Shown one piece after another: positions 61,905 to 64,000 of a stretch of 64,000 nt of DNA (its first letter is position 1; every line of letters begins with the position of its first letter). A program made the position numbers and the translations under genes. The notes under the pieces were generated by a model that worked only from the letters and a program-made list of their open reading frames with translations, was not told the origin of the DNA and ran no database searches. Origin of the DNA: Pontibacterium sp049603715 (lineage in GTDB: Bacteria > Pseudomonadota > Gammaproteobacteria > Pseudomonadales > Balneatricaceae); the NCBI GenBank assembly GCA_049603715.1, contig JBMYSW010000018.1:1-64000 (forward strand), given 5' to 3'.

Positions 61905-62342
61905 ATGTGGCTTCAAACTCAATTTTCGTTACGTGCACGATCGCGCGGTTTTCACCTAGTCACCGATGAGGTGCTCGCGGGCGCACCTGACTTTTCTCGT
62001 GTAAAGGTCGGCCTGATGCATGTGTTTATCCAGCACAGCTCGGCATCGCTAACAATCAACGAAAATGCCGACCCGACGGTGCGAGGTGACTTTGAGCGTT
62101 ACTTTAATCGCGCCGTGCCAGAAGATGCGCCTTATTTTGAACACATTTATGAGGGCAGCGACGACATGCCGGCACACCTAAAAAGCAGCTTGCTGGGGGC
62201 AAGCTTGAGTATCCCTATTACCAACGGCCAGCTCAACTTAGGCACGTGGCAGGGTATTTATTTGTGTGAGCACCGCAACCACGGTGGCGCGCGTAGGCTT
62301 GTGGTTACGGTGCAGGGGGAGTGGTTGCCTCTTCACACTTAA
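61905..62342 (+). CDS. YjbQ family protein (UPF0047)
   Basis: 145 residues. Family hallmarks FIQHSSASLTINENADPTVRGD, HLKSSLLGASLSIPI and LNLGTWQGIYLCEHRNHGGARRLVVTV. Members have a weak thiamine-phosphate-synthase activity, but the true role is unclear. ATG at 61905 has AGGGGA upstream. The 3' end overlaps the convergent PanE-like gene by 38 nt. Confidence 0.92.
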   Translation: MWLQTQFSLRARSRGFHLVTDEVLAGAPDFSRVKVGLMHVFIQHSSASLTINENADPTVRGDFERYFNRAVPEDAPYFEHIYEGSDDMPAHLKSSLLGASLSIPITNGQLNLGTWQGIYLCEHRNHGGARRLVVTVQGEWLPLHT

Positions 62343-63264
62343 CAGCCAATAGAGCGTCAATTAGCTCCGTTTGAGGCGCAGGAATACCACGAACTTCACA
62401 TCGTCGAATCACAGCACCACAAATAGCCGAGCGCTCTAAAGGACGGCCCTTTTCAAAGTCGACCAGCATGGATGTTTTAATTGCGTCAAACTGGCTAATT
62501 AAATCGAACATGTCATCAATATCGTCGGGCATAAGGGCAACACCTTCTGACTTTGCTGCTTGAGCAGCTTCGAGCATGAGTTTGTAGACTGTTTTGCGCA
62601 GTACGGGGTGTGAAGTGAGTTGTTTGGTATTCAGCCCAGTTAATGCGGAAAGGGGATTTACCCCGTTATTGATCAAAAGCTTGCGCCAAAGCTCTTTTCG
62701 GATATCGGGGCTCATAGTGGTGAGAATATTCGCGTTGGCTAAAAGCTCATTAATGCTTGGTGCAAAGCCCAATGATAAAGCGGCATCCGCGGTGGGCCAC
62801 TGGCCGAAAATGATGTGGGCTACGCCGGTCGCCTCTACCACACCCGGCTCCAAAATATGTGCTCCAATTTTGACAGCTAGGCCACCGAGTGTTCGCTCTG
62901 TACCCACAAATTGGGCGATCGTTTCTTCGTTATCGACGCCATTCTGTAAAGACAAAAGAGGGCAGTTACCTGTTACCAACCACTCTTTCATTGAAGAGAG
63001 GGCATCAGCTGTGGCGGTGCTCTTTAACGCGATAATAATGAGATCAAACTGCTGACACTGGTAGTTAGTTTTCCATGTTGCTTGGTCTATGGCTTCGACA
63101 GGTGCTTTAAACTCAAAGTTTGGATGTGAGAGCTTGAGGCCATTTTGCTGCATTGCTTTGAGGTGCGCACCACGGGCAATCATAACCACATCATGGCCTG
63201 CTTCGATGAGTTTGGCACCGTAATAACAGCCAATGCCGCCTGCACCCCAAATTGCAATTCTCAT
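62305..63264 (-). CDS. PanE/ApbA-like ketopantoate reductase family protein
   Basis: 319 residues. NADPH-binding IAIWGAGGIGCYYGAKLIEAGH at the N-terminus and the catalytic Lys in LWRKLLINNGVNPLSAL. The family reduces 2-dehydropantoate to pantoate for CoA synthesis, but many PanE-like paralogues act on other 2-oxo acids. No pantothenate gene is adjacent. ATG at 63264 with AGGAAAGGAAC upstream. Confidence 0.88.
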   Translation of the reverse strand: MRIAIWGAGGIGCYYGAKLIEAGHDVVMIARGAHLKAMQQNGLKLSHPNFEFKAPVEAIDQATWKTNYQCQQFDLIIIALKSTATADALSSMKEWLVTGNCPLLSLQNGVDNEETIAQFVGTERTLGGLAVKIGAHILEPGVVEATGVAHIIFGQWPTADAALSLGFAPSINELLANANILTTMSPDIRKELWRKLLINNGVNPLSALTGLNTKQLTSHPVLRKTVYKLMLEAAQAAKSEGVALMPDDIDDMFDLISQFDAIKTSMLVDFEKGRPLERSAICGAVIRRCEVRGIPAPQTELIDALLAVKCEEATTPPAP

Positions 63265-63332
63265 TGTTCCTTTCCTTGTTTAAGTCAGAGCGTATGAACG
63301 CCGCTGCGCTTAGAGTTTCGTTTTGGTTATAA

Positions 63333-64000
63333 TTACGTGAGGTTAGGCTGCCCGTTAGAGGCACTCACGCCACCATCGACGGGTAAAATAGCACCGTTCA
63401 CGAAGCGTGCGTCATATCCCGCAAGAAATGCGATTACGTCAGCAACTTCTTCCGGCTGAGCTGCACGCTGCATGGGAATGCGCTGCAAAAACGCATCGAG
63501 CACATCGGCATTATCCATCACCATTTTTGCCATATCTGTGTCCGTTAAACTAGGTGCAACCGCATTTATACGCACGTCTGTTGGGCCGAGATCTAATGCC
63601 ATGGCGCGGGTGAAGTTGGCTACGGCTGCTTTTGAAGCATTGTAGCTAAACCCGTTCCAATCACCACCTAAGCCAGAGGCTGAAGAAACATTCACGATGC
63701 TGCCTTTGGTCTCTTTCAATGCGGGAAGCGCAGCTTTTGTCATCAAAAAAACGCTCTTTGCATTGATGCGCATCTGCTCGTCCCACTCATCGTCGCTAAA
63801 TTCTTCAATGGCGTTAAAGTTTGCAATACCGGCATTATTGATCAAAACATCGATACGTCCCGTGAGGGTTAGGGTTTGATCAACGACTTTGTTGGCAACT
63901 TCTGTGGTTGAAATGTCGCCAGCGATAACTAAACAGCTTGTAGGGCCAATGGCATTGGCTGTTTTATCGAGCTTTACTGGGTCACGCCCGTTCAAAACTA
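63333..64000 (-). CDS. SDR family oxidoreductase, 5' end outside window
   Basis: The frame runs off the right edge; a TTG at 63995 is not the true start, as the visible sequence begins with the typical VLNGRDPVKLDK of SDRs, whose Rossmann motif lies further upstream. Visible: NNAG, the Ser/Tyr/Lys triad in VNVSSASG...FSYNASKAAV, and AVAPSLTDTDMAKM. Ends with GAILPVDGG. Resembles 3-oxoacyl-ACP reductase-like enzymes; substrate unknown. It lies 68 nt upstream of the PanE-like gene on the same strand. Confidence 0.88.
   Translation of the reverse strand, partial: VLNGRDPVKLDKTANAIGPTSCLVIAGDISTTEVANKVVDQTLTLTGRIDVLINNAGIANFNAIEEFSDDEWDEQMRINAKSVFLMTKAALPALKETKGSIVNVSSASGLGGDWNGFSYNASKAAVANFTRAMALDLGPTDVRINAVAPSLTDTDMAKMVMDNADVLDAFLQRIPMQRAAQPEEVADVIAFLAGYDARFVNGAILPVDGGVSASNGQPNLT

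Overview
The window looks like chromosomal DNA of a free-living, probably marine gammaproteobacterium of the Pseudomonadales/Oceanospirillales kind. This is inferred from the topA - DUF6586 - sulA - lexA gene order known from pseudomonads and relatives, a class I PHA synthase, YaeQ, DUF4892, DUF2868/DUF3482, and GC content that appears near one half. There is no rRNA, tRNA, CRISPR array, IS element or prophage. Most of the window is ordinary core genome, with a few accessory blocks.

Layout. 1-3.4 kb: the end of a protein with a long Pro-Glu repeat (the coding hexanucleotide array runs off the left edge), a Roadblock/LC7 protein, and a fusion of a protein-kinase-like domain to a metallophosphoesterase. 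3.6-9 kb: MATE pump, YaeQ, succinate-semialdehyde dehydrogenase, a YddG-like exporter and an AraC regulator. 9-16.5 kb: PHA synthase, a glutaredoxin-like protein, Slt lytic transglycosylase, an ABC-F ATPase (Uup) and a universal stress protein. 16.5-27.2 kb: small conserved proteins, topA, then a divergent SOS block (lexA-sulA leftwards, dinG-rhlB rightwards) with LexA boxes. 27.2-35.5 kb: gpsA-sixA-hydrolase, DUF4892, EamA transporter, the DUF2868/DUF3482 GTPase pair and a GST.

35.6-48.2 kb is a complete glycerol locus: glpD and glpR leftwards, glpK rightwards, a degenerate sigma-54-activator-like regulator, and an ABC uptake operon of the GlpSTPQ(U)V type. Glycerol is imported, phosphorylated by GlpK and oxidised to DHAP by GlpD; GlpR-like operators sit before glpD, glpK and the ABC operon. 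The two ATPases have complementary defects, so one ATP site is predicted canonical and one degenerate. The regulator lacks GAFTGA and has Asn for the Walker B Asp. The spacer next to it carries six TGTTCA motifs.

48.3-55.5 kb holds mixed housekeeping genes: GFA, DUF1275, Hyi-like isomerase, TrmK-like methyltransferase, a lipoprotein, a GNAT-nitrilase fusion, a zinc peptidase and a SHOCT protein. 55.6-58.6 kb is a bufferin-type RiPP operon, the most interesting system here: a secreted Cys-containing precursor (BufA1/DUF2282), the MNIO enzyme BufB (DUF692), its partner BufC (DUF2063) and a DoxX membrane protein. A perfect 12-bp stem-loop follows the precursor gene, and one copy of a 17-bp direct repeat lies on each side of it. 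Next to it, behind a strong Fur-like box, is a secreted DUF4856 protein. The right end has a sterol-desaturase-family enzyme, YjbQ, a PanE-like reductase and an SDR cut by the window edge.
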